DNA of 64,000 nt from Deltaproteobacteria bacterium (GTDB lineage Bacteria > Myxococcota_A > UBA9042 > PHBI01). Numbering within the stretch: the stretch's first letter is position 1; every line of letters begins with the position of its first letter. Made by a program: the position numbers and the translations under genes. The stretch lies in contig JACKFA010000003.1 of the NCBI GenBank assembly GCA_020632715.1, positions 248,001-312,000 on the forward strand, written 5' to 3'. Positions 18,631 through 28,101 of the stretch are shown here, in pieces. Below the pieces are notes generated by a model that made no database searches, was not told where the DNA came from, and worked only from the letters and a program-made list of their open reading frames with translations.

Positions 18631-18745
18631 CTGAGCTGGGAGCCCGTGGAGCTCACCACGGAGGCACGGAGGCACGGAGGGATCGAAGTGAGCCCGCCCT
18701 CCGTGCCCCCTCCGTCCGTCTCCGTGTCTCCGTGGTCACGTTCCG
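18631..18745. repeat. Palindromic repeat unit 1 (CACGGAGG family)
   Basis: Begins with a 31-bp conserved head (CTGAGCTGGGAGCCCGTGGA and onward) followed by purine-rich arm CCACGGAGGCACGGAGGCAC (18656 onward) and its reverse complement, CCCTCCGTG...CTCCGTGG, ending at 18735, then CACGTTCCG. The arms could form a hairpin of some 25 bp with mismatches. Unit 2 follows after about 20 bp. It sits between the hutH stop and DUF962 and contains no gene. Confidence 0.75.
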
Positions 18746-18764
18746 TGTGAGACCGAGCCTTCGG

Positions 18765-18868
18765 CTGAGCTGGGAGCCCGTGGAGCTCACCACGGAGCAC
18801 GGAGGGATCGCGGTTTGGCCGCTCTCCGTGCCCTCTCCGTGTCTCCGTGTCTCCGTGGTCACGTTCCG
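18765..18868. repeat. Palindromic repeat unit 2 (CACGGAGG family)
   Basis: Second copy of the unit at 18631: the same head CTGAGCTGGGAGCCCGTGGA, a shorter left arm CCACGGAGCACGGAGGG, right arm ending CTCCGTGTCTCCGTGG, and the same tail CACGTTCCG at 18860-18868. Copies differ mainly in the number of CACGGAGG/CTCCGTGT steps, suggesting slippage. Confidence 0.75.
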
Positions 18869-18884
18869 CGCGCGACGGAAGTGC

Positions 18885-19277
18885 TCAGACCGCGGCCTTC
18901 GCCCGACCGCTGCTCGACGAAGCCGACGCCGCCTCGCCCTCCGCCTCGCCGTGCTTCGGGAACATCGCCCGCGCCCGCTCGAGCTCGGCCGGCATCTGCC
19001 CGGTCGCGATCTTCCGCCACATGCGGAAGTCCGCGCGGAGCGACCAGAGCGGGTAGGTGAACGTCGCCGGGCGGTTCTTCTCGAAGACGAAGTGGCCGAC
19101 CCAGGCGAAGCCGTAGCCCGCGACCGGGAGCGCCGGCCAGAGGAGCGGGTTCGTCGCCATCGCCATCACGAGGCTCGTCCCGACGAAGTGGAGCCGCCGG
19201 CACGTCGCGTCCTGGTGCTCGGACACGTAGTAGGGCCAGAACTCCTCGTAGCTCGTGAACCGGTCTTTCTCGCTCAT
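18885..19277 (-). CDS. DUF962 / Mpo1-like small membrane protein
   Basis: 130-residue protein of the DUF962 family. The best-known member, yeast Mpo1, is an ER-membrane dioxygenase that alpha-oxidises 2-hydroxy fatty acids; the bacterial role is not established. Seen: an N-terminal YVSEHQDATCRRLHFVGT with conserved His residues, two membrane segments around TSLVMAMATNP and GYGFAWVGHFVF, and the typical NRPATFTYPLWSLRADFRM. The C-terminal ~25 residues are Ala/Ser/Glu-rich. ATG 19277 follows GAGAGG. It lies downstream of dnaK but behind a hairpin. Confidence 0.8.
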   Translation of the reverse strand: MSEKDRFTSYEEFWPYYVSEHQDATCRRLHFVGTSLVMAMATNPLLWPALPVAGYGFAWVGHFVFEKNRPATFTYPLWSLRADFRMWRKIATGQMPAELERARAMFPKHGEAEGEAASASSSSGRAKAAV

Positions 19278-19399
19278 CGGGACGCCTCTCGGTCGCAAAC
19301 GGGTGGCGACGCATTACCCGTCCGGCGCCCCCGAGGCAAGCCCGCGGGCGCGTCGGCGTGGGCGCGCGCCGCGTCTTCCTCGACCCCAGGAACGCGAAG

Positions 19400-19425
19400 A
19401 GGCGCCCCCGGATCCGGAGGCGCCT
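19400..19425 (-). terminator. Hairpin after dnaK
   Basis: The nearly perfect palindrome from AGGCGCC (19400) to GGCGCCT (19425), with central CCGGATCCGG, can form a stem of more than 11 bp about 49 bp past the dnaK stop. T content after it on the minus strand is low, so efficiency is unknown. Confidence 0.5.
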
Positions 19426-19473
19426 CCAAAACGTCAAGCGCGCTTGACGATCTCCCGCGCGGAGCGGGCGCGA

Positions 19474-21372
19474 CTACTTCGTGTCGAACTCGGCGTCGAT
19501 GATGTCGTCGTCGTTCGAGCCGCCCTTCGACTCGCCGCCCGCGGGGCCGGCCTGCTCGGGGCCGGCCTGGGCGCCCGTCGCCTTGTAGAGCTTCTCGGCG
19601 AGGCCGTGGGCCTTCTTCTCGAGGTTCTCCTTCGCGGCCTTGATAGCGCTCGCGTCGTCGCCCTTGAGCGCCGTGCGCGCCTCCTCGACCGCCTGCTGGA
19701 GCTCCGCCTTGTCGCTCTCGCCGAGCTTCTCGCCGTGCTCCTTCAGCTGCTTGTCGATCTGGTAGGCGAGGGCGTCCGTCCCGTTCTTGAGCTCCGCGAG
19801 CTCGCGGCGGGCCTCGTCGTCCTGCGCGGAGCGCTCCGCGTCCTTGACCATCCGATCGACGTCGTCGTCCGAGAGGCCGCTCGACGCGGTGATCTTGATG
19901 CTCTGCTCCTTGTTCGTGGCCTTGTCCTTCGCCGACACGTGGACGATGCCGTTCGCGTCGATGTCGAACGTGACCTCGATCTGCGGCACGCCGCGCGGCG
20001 CCGACGGGATCCCGTCGAGGTTGAACTGCCCGAGCGTGCGGTTGTCGCCGGCCATCTTGCGCTCGCCCTGGAGCACGTGGACCGTCACCGCCGGCTGGTT
20101 GTCCTCGGCCGTCGAGAAGATCTGCGACTTCCGCGCCGGGATGGTCGTGTTGCGCGGGATGAGGACCGTCATGATCCCGCCCTGCGTCTCGATGCCGAGC
20201 GAGAGCGGCGTCACGTCGAGGAGGAGCACGTCGGTCACGTCGCCCGCGAGCACGCCGCCCTGGACGGCCGCGCCGAGCGCCACGACCTCGTCCGGGTTCA
20301 CCGAGCGGTTCGGCTCCTTCCCGAAGAACTCCTTCACCATCGCCTGGACCTTCGGGATCCGCGTCGAGCCACCGACGAGGATGACCTCGTCGATGTCGCC
20401 CGGCTTGACCCCGGCGTCCTTGAGCGCCCGACGGCACGGCTCCATCGTGCGCTGGAAGACGTCGTCCGCGAGGCTCTCGAGCTTCGCCCGCGACAGCTTC
20501 ACCACGAGGTGCTTCGGCCCCGTCTGGTCGGCCGTGATGAACGGGAGGTTGATCTCCGTCTCGACCGCCGACGACAGCTCGATCTTGGCCTTCTCGGCCG
20601 CCTCGTGCAGGCGCTGGAGCGCCATCTTGTCCTTCGAGAGGTCGATGCCCTGGTCGCGCTTGAACTCGTCGATGAGCCAGTCGACCACGGTGTGATCGAC
20701 GTCATCGCCGCCGAGGTGGCTGTCGCCCGCCGTCGCCTTCACCTCGACGAGCCCGTCGCCCACCTCGAGGATCGAGATGTCGAACGTGCCGCCGCCGAAG
20801 TCGTAGACGGCGACCGTCTCGGCCTTCTGCTTGTCGAGGCCGTACGCGAGCGCCGCGGCCGTCGGCTCGTTGATGATGCGCTTCACGTCGAGGCCGGCGA
20901 TGCGCCCCGCGTCGCGGGTCGCCTGGCGCTGGCTGTCGTTGAAGTACGCGGGCACCGTGATGACGGCCTCGGTGACCGTCTCGTTCAGGTACTGCTCCGC
21001 GGCGCGCTTGAGCTTCGCGAGCACCTTGGCGCTGATCTCCGGCGGCGAGTAGCGCTTGCCGTCGACCTCGATGTGCGCGTCGCCGTTCTGCGCGCGGACG
21101 ACCGAGTAGGGGAGGCGCTTCGCGTCGCCCTCGATCTCCTCGAAGCGGTGCCCGATGAGGCGCTTCACGGAGAAGAGCGTGCGGGTCGGGTTCACGACGG
21201 CCTGGCGGCGGGCGATCTGCCCGACGAGCACCTGGCCCTTGTCGTCGAAGGCGACCACGGAGGGGGTCGTGCGGCCGCCCTCTTCGTTCGTGATGACCTT
21301 CGGCTCACCGCCCTCCATGATGGCGACGACCGAGTTCGTCGTGCCCAGGTCGATTCCGATGATCTTGCCCAT
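19474..21372 (-). CDS. dnaK: Chaperone DnaK (Hsp70)
   Basis: 632-residue Hsp70. The nucleotide-binding domain starts MGKIIGIDLGTTNSVVAIME; AVYDFGGGTFDISIL and VGGSTRIPKVQ are the phosphate-2 and adenosine motifs, and VLLLDVTPLSLGIET is the interdomain linker. The substrate domain includes INEPTAAALAYG upstream and the lid helices, ending in a Gly-rich tail and DDDIIDAEFDTK. ATG 21372 is the family start; an upstream in-frame codon would add 11 residues. No dnaJ or grpE adjoins it. No CIRCE element was found upstream, but a sigma70-like promoter is. Confidence 0.98.
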   Translation of the reverse strand: MGKIIGIDLGTTNSVVAIMEGGEPKVITNEEGGRTTPSVVAFDDKGQVLVGQIARRQAVVNPTRTLFSVKRLIGHRFEEIEGDAKRLPYSVVRAQNGDAHIEVDGKRYSPPEISAKVLAKLKRAAEQYLNETVTEAVITVPAYFNDSQRQATRDAGRIAGLDVKRIINEPTAAALAYGLDKQKAETVAVYDFGGGTFDISILEVGDGLVEVKATAGDSHLGGDDVDHTVVDWLIDEFKRDQGIDLSKDKMALQRLHEAAEKAKIELSSAVETEINLPFITADQTGPKHLVVKLSRAKLESLADDVFQRTMEPCRRALKDAGVKPGDIDEVILVGGSTRIPKVQAMVKEFFGKEPNRSVNPDEVVALGAAVQGGVLAGDVTDVLLLDVTPLSLGIETQGGIMTVLIPRNTTIPARKSQIFSTAEDNQPAVTVHVLQGERKMAGDNRTLGQFNLDGIPSAPRGVPQIEVTFDIDANGIVHVSAKDKATNKEQSIKITASSGLSDDDVDRMVKDAERSAQDDEARRELAELKNGTDALAYQIDKQLKEHGEKLGESDKAELQQAVEEARTALKGDDASAIKAAKENLEKKAHGLAEKLYKATGAQAGPEQAGPAGGESKGGSNDDDIIDAEFDTK

Positions 21373-21522
21373 CTTCACTGTCCTCGTGCGTGGGGTAGGG
21401 GCCAAAAGAGAATGAGGTTCGGTAGGAGGACGCGACGCGCCGAGCGCGACTCGAGGCCGCGCCGTCGCCGGGCATTGGCGAGCAGCCCGGGCTCCGATTT
21501 GGCCCGCGTCTCCAGTGCGGCG

Positions 21523-21550
21523 AAGGTAAGAGCATCCCCGGAGCGGTCAA
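21523..21550 (-). promoter_or_regulatory. Possible dnaK promoter
   Basis: On the minus strand TTGACC (21550-21545) is followed after 16 bp by TACCTT (21528-21523). This leaves a leader of about 145 nt before dnaK. It is a partial sigma70 match only; a heat-shock sigma cannot be excluded. Confidence 0.4.
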
Positions 21551-21623
21551 GCGCGCTGTGCAAGATGGCTGCCAAGGCCGGCGGGCCGCGCTGCGGCGCC
21601 GCGCCTGACACGCCCGCCCGCGC

Positions 21624-24269
21624 TCACTTCGGCGGCGCCTCGGCCTCCGGCGGCTCGGGCGCCACGAGCGCCCACGACGCCGTCTCTCCCGACATCAGCT
21701 GCCGCCGCTCGGCGTGCGTCACGACGTTCCCCGCGTCGCGCGCCGTGAGCTCCGCCCACCCGGCCGGGAGCCCCTCGACCGTGAGCGAGCCCCCGGGCTC
21801 CACCACGCCGAGCGTCCGCGCCCCGAGCCGCACGGTCCGCGCCGTGTCGAGCTGGTTGGCGACGACGAGCCGCACGTCCGCGCGCGGGATGGCGAGCGAC
21901 ACCGTGCCCTCCGCCGCGAGGTCGAGCTCGAAGCCGGTCACCGTGTGGTCCGCGAGGCGCTCGAGCTGCACGAGCCGGTGCCCCGCCGGCACCGCCACGG
22001 GCACGGCCACGCCCCCCGCCGGCACGCGGGCCCGCCGCACCCCGTCGACCGAGACCAGCACGGCCTCGCCGGACTGGTTGTCCACGAGGAGGATGCCCAT
22101 CGGCGGCTCGACGCGCACGAGCACGTCCTGGCCGCCGTGGATCTCGACGTCGTAGCGGTGCTGGATCCCGCTCACGTCGCCCTCGGCGACCAGCGTGTGC
22201 ACCCCCTCGGGGAGGTCCGGGAAGAGCTTCGTCGCGCCGGGCTCGATCGACGCGTAGGGCTTGCCGTCGATGCTGACCGCCACCCGCTCCGCCGAGGCGT
22301 TGTCGACCAGCGCGCGGCCGGGCCGGAGCGCGACCGTCCAGTTCAGCGGCTCGTCCGGGCGCGCGAGCTGCGTCGTCGCGATGACCGTCCCCGTCGTGAG
22401 CCCGACCGCCTGGAGCGAGCGGCGCCCCGTCGCGACCTCCGGGAAGGCGCCGACGCGACCCGGCGCGACCGTGCCGATCGCCTGATCGTCGACCGTCACG
22501 GCGATGTCCTCGTCGAGCTCGTTCTGGACGAGGAGGCTCGTGTCCGTCGCGCGGATGGCCCAGGTGACCGTCTCGCCGGGGCCGGGCGTCAGCTTCTTCG
22601 AGTAGGTCGCCCCGTCCTCGGACATGACGCCGTAGGTGGCCTGCTCGGCCGGGACGCGGAAGCTCGCAGCCTGCCCGGGCGGCACCTGCCGGCGCTCCTG
22701 CGCGAGCGGCCCCTGGAGCATCAGCGTCTCGCCGAGCCCGTTCTCGATGACGAGCGTCGCGTTCGGGTTCGCGAAGGTCACCGCCGCGGCGAGCCCGGTG
22801 TCGACGGTCACGTAGGCGCGGAGCACCGTGCCCGTCTTCTCCCCGCGCGCCTCGACGAGGCGGTCCCCCGTGAGGACGCCGCTGAACGTGAGGTCCGCGT
22901 TCGGCGGGGCCTCGCCCACGCGCCGCCCGTCGACGTTCACCTCGAGGCGCTCCGGGCGCCGGTTCTCGACGTGGAGAGAGCCCGTCTCGGCCGTCGCGAT
23001 CCACGTCGCCGGGAGGCTCGCGTCCGCGTCGAAGTGCTTCACGAGCCGCATCGTGGCGGCTTGATCGAAGAGCTCCACGTCGAACGGCGGCGACGGCAGG
23101 CGCCGCACGATCGCCGCCTCGCCCGCGGCGACCTCCCCCCGGAGCTCGCCCTTGACGTAGAGCGCGAGCGCCTTGGGCGTCCGGTTCACGACGCGCAGCG
23201 TCGGCTTCAGCGCGTGGGGCGTCCAGGTGTAGCGCTGCCCCTCGCCGAGGGAGAGCAGGAGCTCGTGGCGCGCGCCCGACTCGGTCTCCGTGGCGGCGAC
23301 CCGCACGGAGCCCGTCGGGACCGCGTCGATCTCGACCTCGGCCCCGTCGGCGACGCGCACGGCGGGCTTGTCGGGCAGCGTCACGTCGAGCGCCTCGCCC
23401 GTGCGGTTGCGCACGAGGAGCTTCGCGGCGCCCGCCGAGAGCCGCCACGTGAACGGCGCCTCGAGCGTGAGATCCGGCGCGAGATCGCGCGTCCGGTGCG
23501 TCGTGAGGCCGATGGTGTGGAGCTCCCGCCGCCCGGGGCGGACCTCGTCGCTCACCCACGTCGTCCCCGCCTCGATCGTGGCGCGCTCCTGCCCGTCGAT
23601 GAGGAGCGCCACGGCCTCGGTGCCGTCGTTCACGACCTCGAGGTGCGCCCCCGCGGCGACGACGCTCCACACGTTCCCGTCGCCATCGTGGAGGGCGAGC
23701 GGCGCGCGCGCGATGACCTCGCCCGCGTCGGTCGTGGCCGTCGCCTGGTGGTCGCCGGCCGTGAGATCCCGGAAGACCTGCTTCTCGCCCGCGATGACGC
23801 GCCCGAGGCGGTGCCCGTCGACCTTCACGACGACCCCCATGGCCGTGGTGTTGTCCACGGTCAGCGTGGTCAGCGCGGGCGGCACCGGCAGCGGCTCGAC
23901 CCCGTCCGGCACGATCTCCCACACGCGCACGCCCCCCTCGAGGGTGACGTCGTCTTTCCAGCCCTCGGCGGCCGAGCCGCCGTCGTACCAGGCCGCGAGC
24001 GCCGCCTGGCCGCGCTCGAGGTTCCGCACGCGGAGCCGCGCCCCGGGCCCGACCGAGCCCTCGACGCGGCCGCGCACGGCGACGACGAGCGTCTTCGGGG
24101 TGCGGTTCACGACCTCGAGCGTCGGCGGCGCGACGATGGGCAGCGTGTACGACGCGGAGCCGCCGCACGCGGTGAGCGAGGCCACGAGCACCAGGAGGAC
24201 GGAGCTCCTCCGCGCGAGCGAGGCGACGCCGTGCAGAGGTCTGGTCCCGATCCCGTGCAGTCGCCCCAT
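21624..24269 (-). CDS. Giant lipoprotein of eleven ~72-residue beta repeats
   Basis: 881-residue predicted lipoprotein: hydrophobic segment SVLLVLVASLTAC with lipobox Cys35, then eleven repeats of about 70-73 residues filling the rest. Each repeat starts like LVVxNRTxExVxVxVDG, continues GxVxPG and LPxGxHxLxA, and ends TWxL or similar. The pattern resembles PEGA/DUF4397-like beta-sandwiches, which often occur in surface proteins. No enzyme motif is visible. The ATG at 24269 overlaps the stop of the upstream vWA gene (TGATG), so the two are translationally coupled and may form a complex. The exact fold is inferred. Confidence 0.7.
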   Translation of the reverse strand: MGRLHGIGTRPLHGVASLARRSSVLLVLVASLTACGGSASYTLPIVAPPTLEVVNRTPKTLVVAVRGRVEGSVGPGARLRVRNLERGQAALAAWYDGGSAAEGWKDDVTLEGGVRVWEIVPDGVEPLPVPPALTTLTVDNTTAMGVVVKVDGHRLGRVIAGEKQVFRDLTAGDHQATATTDAGEVIARAPLALHDGDGNVWSVVAAGAHLEVVNDGTEAVALLIDGQERATIEAGTTWVSDEVRPGRRELHTIGLTTHRTRDLAPDLTLEAPFTWRLSAGAAKLLVRNRTGEALDVTLPDKPAVRVADGAEVEIDAVPTGSVRVAATETESGARHELLLSLGEGQRYTWTPHALKPTLRVVNRTPKALALYVKGELRGEVAAGEAAIVRRLPSPPFDVELFDQAATMRLVKHFDADASLPATWIATAETGSLHVENRRPERLEVNVDGRRVGEAPPNADLTFSGVLTGDRLVEARGEKTGTVLRAYVTVDTGLAAAVTFANPNATLVIENGLGETLMLQGPLAQERRQVPPGQAASFRVPAEQATYGVMSEDGATYSKKLTPGPGETVTWAIRATDTSLLVQNELDEDIAVTVDDQAIGTVAPGRVGAFPEVATGRRSLQAVGLTTGTVIATTQLARPDEPLNWTVALRPGRALVDNASAERVAVSIDGKPYASIEPGATKLFPDLPEGVHTLVAEGDVSGIQHRYDVEIHGGQDVLVRVEPPMGILLVDNQSGEAVLVSVDGVRRARVPAGGVAVPVAVPAGHRLVQLERLADHTVTGFELDLAAEGTVSLAIPRADVRLVVANQLDTARTVRLGARTLGVVEPGGSLTVEGLPAGWAELTARDAGNVVTHAERRQLMSGETASWALVAPEPPEAEAPPK

Positions 24270-25861
24270 CACTGGTTGAACTGCGGGTCGCCCTGGTACG
24301 TGACCTCGATCTCCTCGCCGGGCGTCGGCGGGTCGCCGAAGGCGATGGCCGGCAGGAGCTGGCCGTCGACGGCGCAGTCCTCGGCGGTGCGGAGGATCTG
24401 GTAGTGCCCGCTGCCCTCACCCTCGGGGATCTCGGTCTCCGAGCCGTCCGGGAGGCGGCGGATGACCTTCAGGCTCCCGAGCACCGGGCGCGGCAGGCAG
24501 AGCTTGTTCAGGACCGTGATGATCGTGTCCGCGATGTTCTCGAGCGCGCGGTCGATGCCCTGGTCCTCGCAGATGTTCGAGAACGAGCCGTTCGGGCCGA
24601 ACGCCTGCGTGAGCTGCAGGTAGCGGGAGCCGTAGTCGGCCTTACCGACCGCGGAGTTGCAGATGTAGGTCTGCTGGTAGCAGGTGCGCGGGTCGCCCTT
24701 CGACGACAGGTACGCGGCCCGCTCGGCCGCGACCGACGCGGCGTCCGTGGCGGTCGAGTCGCCCGCGATGGCGGCCACGATGACCTTGCCGGGGTCCGAC
24801 TTGAGGCCCTTCAGGCGGTTCACGTAGTGGCCGACCGGGACGAGCGGCCCGCCCTCGTCGGTCGTCGGCAGGAGCGCGCAGGTCTCGTAGTCGTCCTCGC
24901 TGATCGAGCGGCCGTCGGCGACGCTGCAGTCGTCCTCGTCGGACACGTAGATGATGACGAGGTAGGCGTCGTCGCGCAGGAACGCCTTCGACTGCTCCGC
25001 GTTCTTGCCCTTCGGATCGAGCGCGAGCAGCGACGCGCGGAGCCCCTGCTCGTACTTGAAGCAGGACGACTCCTGGTTCACGCCGACGGTCGCCGCGCAC
25101 GCGAAGAGGTCGAGGTTCGTGCCGTCGAGGATGGCGGGCACGGTGGCCGGGCAGTCCTGCGTCGCGGGCGGCAGGAGGCATCCCCAGTCGAGCTGGTTGC
25201 CCGACAGCTTCTGGCAGATGTAGCGCGGATCCCCGAAGAGGTCCTTGCACTCCTGGTCGGTCGTGCAGCGGCGCCGGCAGCTCGTGTTGATGCTGCCGTT
25301 CGGCGTCCGGAGGCAGATGTCCGACTGGTAGCCGCGGCAGGCCCACTCGTCGGGGTCCGTGCAGCTGCAGCTCGGCTCGTCGATGTCGTCGCACTCCCCC
25401 GACGCCTGGCAGTCGAGGTTCGCGCAGCCCGCGTCGTTCGAGCAGGCCCGCACGAGCGTGTCCTGGCACGCCGGCGGGAACGTGCGCGCCGGGACCGTGT
25501 TGAAGAGGCCCTGCGACGAGAAGATGCTCGTGCCGTTCACGGTGCACTGCACGTCGACGGTGGTCACCGCGAGCCGCGGATCGATGTCGAACTGGCTCGA
25601 CAGGCGCTCCGTGAACGTCTTGAAGTTCTCGGTGAGCGCGAGCTGCTCCTGGCACATGGACGTCGAGTTGTCGACGACCCACAGGAAGTCGATCTTGATC
25701 GGGTCGCTCGTGCCCGAGTTCTGCTGCACCTTGTAGGTGAAGCTCTTCTCGAGGTCCGCCACGGGCGCGTGGTTGCAGCCCCCCGCGGTGGTCATGAGGG
25801 CGACGAAGGCCGCCGCGTAGAGCGGGCTGTCCATCGCGATTCGGCGCGCTCGGTGCACCAT
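24269..25861 (-). CDS. Cys-rich von Willebrand A domain lipoprotein
   Basis: 530-residue lipoprotein with a long N-terminus and lipobox TTAGGC (Cys29). A vWA-type fold begins at about residue 56, with the MIDAS motif DNSTS (Asp64, Ser66, Ser68) and a later strand YLVIIYVSDEDDCS. Between them is a Cys-dense insertion (about 130-215) of EGF-like or notch-like spacing. The vWA part usually binds protein ligands through a metal ion. Such proteins are common in Myxococcota envelopes and are uncharacterised. An alternative ATG is at 25834. The gene ends in a one-base overlap with the 11-repeat lipoprotein gene. Confidence 0.75.
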   Translation of the reverse strand: MVHRARRIAMDSPLYAAAFVALMTTAGGCNHAPVADLEKSFTYKVQQNSGTSDPIKIDFLWVVDNSTSMCQEQLALTENFKTFTERLSSQFDIDPRLAVTTVDVQCTVNGTSIFSSQGLFNTVPARTFPPACQDTLVRACSNDAGCANLDCQASGECDDIDEPSCSCTDPDEWACRGYQSDICLRTPNGSINTSCRRRCTTDQECKDLFGDPRYICQKLSGNQLDWGCLLPPATQDCPATVPAILDGTNLDLFACAATVGVNQESSCFKYEQGLRASLLALDPKGKNAEQSKAFLRDDAYLVIIYVSDEDDCSVADGRSISEDDYETCALLPTTDEGGPLVPVGHYVNRLKGLKSDPGKVIVAAIAGDSTATDAASVAAERAAYLSSKGDPRTCYQQTYICNSAVGKADYGSRYLQLTQAFGPNGSFSNICEDQGIDRALENIADTIITVLNKLCLPRPVLGSLKVIRRLPDGSETEIPEGEGSGHYQILRTAEDCAVDGQLLPAIAFGDPPTPGEEIEVTYQGDPQFNQ

Positions 25862-26064
25862 GTCGTCGTCGTCCTTCCGTCAGGCCTGGCCGGGGCGCCG
25901 TGGGCCGGGGTTCGCCCCCGCGCGCGCGGCGCGTCGTAGCATACGGGAAGGCGCGGTCGGGCTCAAACGCAGAACCGGCCGCGCCTCGGGGCCGCCGCGG
26001 TCCCCGCGCGGCGCCCCTCTGGCGACCCCGGCGGCGCCGCGATCCGCGGCACCACCGGGCCCTC

Positions 26065-27936
26065 TCAGAGCTGGATCAGCGCGGCCGCCGAGGCGACCCG
26101 GATCTTCTCGCTCGGATCGTCGACGCCCGCGCGCAGGGTCTCCTCCGTCTCCTTCACGCCGAGCTGGCCGAGCGCCGCGAGCGCCATCACGCGGATGTTC
26201 TCGTCCTTGTCCTTCGCGAGCGCCTCGAGCGTCGGGCGCGCGTCCTTCCCCGTGAGCGCCACGAGCTTGTCGATCGCCGCCGCCCGCTGCGCCGGGTAGG
26301 CCGATGTGCGCGCGAGCTGGTCGTAGACCGTGATCTGCGCGGTCTTCGAGAGCTTCGGGACGCTCGCGAACGCGACCGCGCGCAGGTCCTCGCGCGACGA
26401 CGCCAGCGCGAGCTCGAGGTGCGGCTTCGCCTTGTCGCCGAGCTCCTTCACGAGGTCGCTCACGTAGTCGGGCTCGAGCCACGGGAGCGCCTTCTTGAAC
26501 TGCGGGAGCTTCGCCTCCGGATCGAGCGCGACGAGCCCCTTCAGGGCGATCGCCCGCACCTCGCGGTCCCGGTCGTTCATCATGACCTCGAGGTCGGGTG
26601 CGGCGCTCGCGTGGTGCACGGCGGCGAGCGTCTGGACGGCCGCCTTCCGGATCTCCGTGTCGGGGTCGTTCGTGTGGAAGCGCACGATGGGGACGACGTC
26701 GGCGTCGCGGATGGCGCCGAGGGCCCCGATGATCGCGAGCTTCAGCTCCTTCTCGCGGGCGATGTCGAGGGCCTTCCCGAGCTCGGGGATCACGTCGCGC
26801 ACGCCGAGGCGGCCGAGCGCGTGCACCGCGCTCATGCGGATCTCGAGCGGCCCCGCGCCGAGGAGGGGGACGAGGTCCGGCACCGCGGCGCGGCCCTTCA
26901 CGTCGGCGATGTAGTAGATGGCGGCGGCGCGCACGTTCACGTCGGTGCTCTCGAGCTGCTTCTCGAGGTAGCTCGCGAGCTTCTGGTTCCCGAGCTTGTG
27001 GAGGATCCCGTACGCCGCGATGAGGTTCTCGAGCGGCTGCGACGTGTCCTTCGCGACGTCCTTGGCGAGCCCCTCGATGTCCGGCGTGGCGATCGGCACG
27101 AGCGCCTTCAGCGCCTGCTTCTTCTTCTCCCCCTCGCCCTTGGCGGCCTCGACGATGATGGCCTTCCCGGACGCGTCGCCGCGGAGGCCCAGGATGACCG
27201 CGGCCTCGAAGGCGACGTCGGCGTCCTTCGACTTCACGAGCGGCTTCACCCAGCCGATGTCCCCGAGCTCGTCCTTCGGGCCGATCTTGTCGAGGATGGC
27301 CTTCTGCGCGCCCGACGGGTACTTCGCGAAGAGCTTGTCGTGGAGCGGGGCCGCCGCCTTCAGCGGGAGCTTCACGACCTCGCTCTCGAACGGCGTCTTC
27401 GCGTCGCCCTTGAGCGCGAGGCCCGCCTTGAACCCCTCGACGAGCCAGTCGCCGCCCAGGCGCTCGAGGGCGAGCACGTAGCGCTCGCGATCGGGGAACT
27501 TGTCGTCCTTCAGGTTCGCCATGACGAGCGCGACGCCCTTCTTCGCGCCGAGCGGCTCGATGAGCCGCATGACCTCGTCCGCGTCGACCTTCGGGTCGCG
27601 CATGGCGGCGCCGACGGCCTTCTCCCAGGCGCGCTTGTCCTTCATGTGGTCGAGCGCGCGGATGGCGCCGCGCCGCACGTTCCACTGCGGGTCCGTGAGC
27701 GACTCCGTGATCGCCTTCTCCACGTCCTTCTTCGGGCCGTAGCCGAGCGCCTCGACGGCCGCCGCGCGCGTCTCGAAGTCGCCCGACTTGCTGCCGCGAA
27801 CGAGCACCGGCATCACGAGCTCGAGCGTCGCCTTGTCGGGCTTCGCGAGCGCGGGCGAGGCCGCGCCGAGGAGCAGCGCCGCGGTCAGGAACGCGCTCGT
27901 GGCGAGCGTCTTCGTCATCGGGATCCGTGCTCTCAT
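26065..27936 (-). CDS. Exported HEAT-repeat protein
   Basis: 623-residue protein with a signal peptide (to about residue 30, ending SPALAKP) and then perhaps fifteen HEAT/PBS-lyase-like helical repeats, each with a D-xx-VR-AA--ALG core such as DPQWNVRRGAIRALD, DVNVRAAAIYYIAD and DENIRVMALAALGQLG. It forms a right-handed alpha-solenoid that binds other proteins; no partner is known. ATG 27936 begins the signal peptide; ATG 27918 is a close alternative. It lies 203 bp upstream of the vWA lipoprotein gene on the same strand. Confidence 0.8.
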   Translation of the reverse strand: MRARIPMTKTLATSAFLTAALLLGAASPALAKPDKATLELVMPVLVRGSKSGDFETRAAAVEALGYGPKKDVEKAITESLTDPQWNVRRGAIRALDHMKDKRAWEKAVGAAMRDPKVDADEVMRLIEPLGAKKGVALVMANLKDDKFPDRERYVLALERLGGDWLVEGFKAGLALKGDAKTPFESEVVKLPLKAAAPLHDKLFAKYPSGAQKAILDKIGPKDELGDIGWVKPLVKSKDADVAFEAAVILGLRGDASGKAIIVEAAKGEGEKKKQALKALVPIATPDIEGLAKDVAKDTSQPLENLIAAYGILHKLGNQKLASYLEKQLESTDVNVRAAAIYYIADVKGRAAVPDLVPLLGAGPLEIRMSAVHALGRLGVRDVIPELGKALDIAREKELKLAIIGALGAIRDADVVPIVRFHTNDPDTEIRKAAVQTLAAVHHASAAPDLEVMMNDRDREVRAIALKGLVALDPEAKLPQFKKALPWLEPDYVSDLVKELGDKAKPHLELALASSREDLRAVAFASVPKLSKTAQITVYDQLARTSAYPAQRAAAIDKLVALTGKDARPTLEALAKDKDENIRVMALAALGQLGVKETEETLRAGVDDPSEKIRVASAAALIQL

Positions 27937-28101
27937 GGGGGCCTCGCGGGGAGTCCGTGGGTCTCTCTGTCCGGGGTCGACGGCCAATCCTTAAAGCGCT
28001 CGCCTTCGCGGGAGTCAAGGACGGCGTCGGCCCGGACAAACGCGGCTCCCGCGGGCCTGCTTCCCCTTCACGGCGCCGGCGCGCCGCGGTAGGCGTGGGC
28101 C

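Noticed and set aside
18631..18868. CRISPR-like or tRNA-derived repeat
   Set aside because: Two units with internal palindromes and variable step number; no spacers and no cloverleaf.
21373..21623. CIRCE/HrcA operator upstream of dnaK
   Set aside because: No TTAGCACTC-N9-GAGTGCTAA match was found; only a partial sigma70-type promoter.
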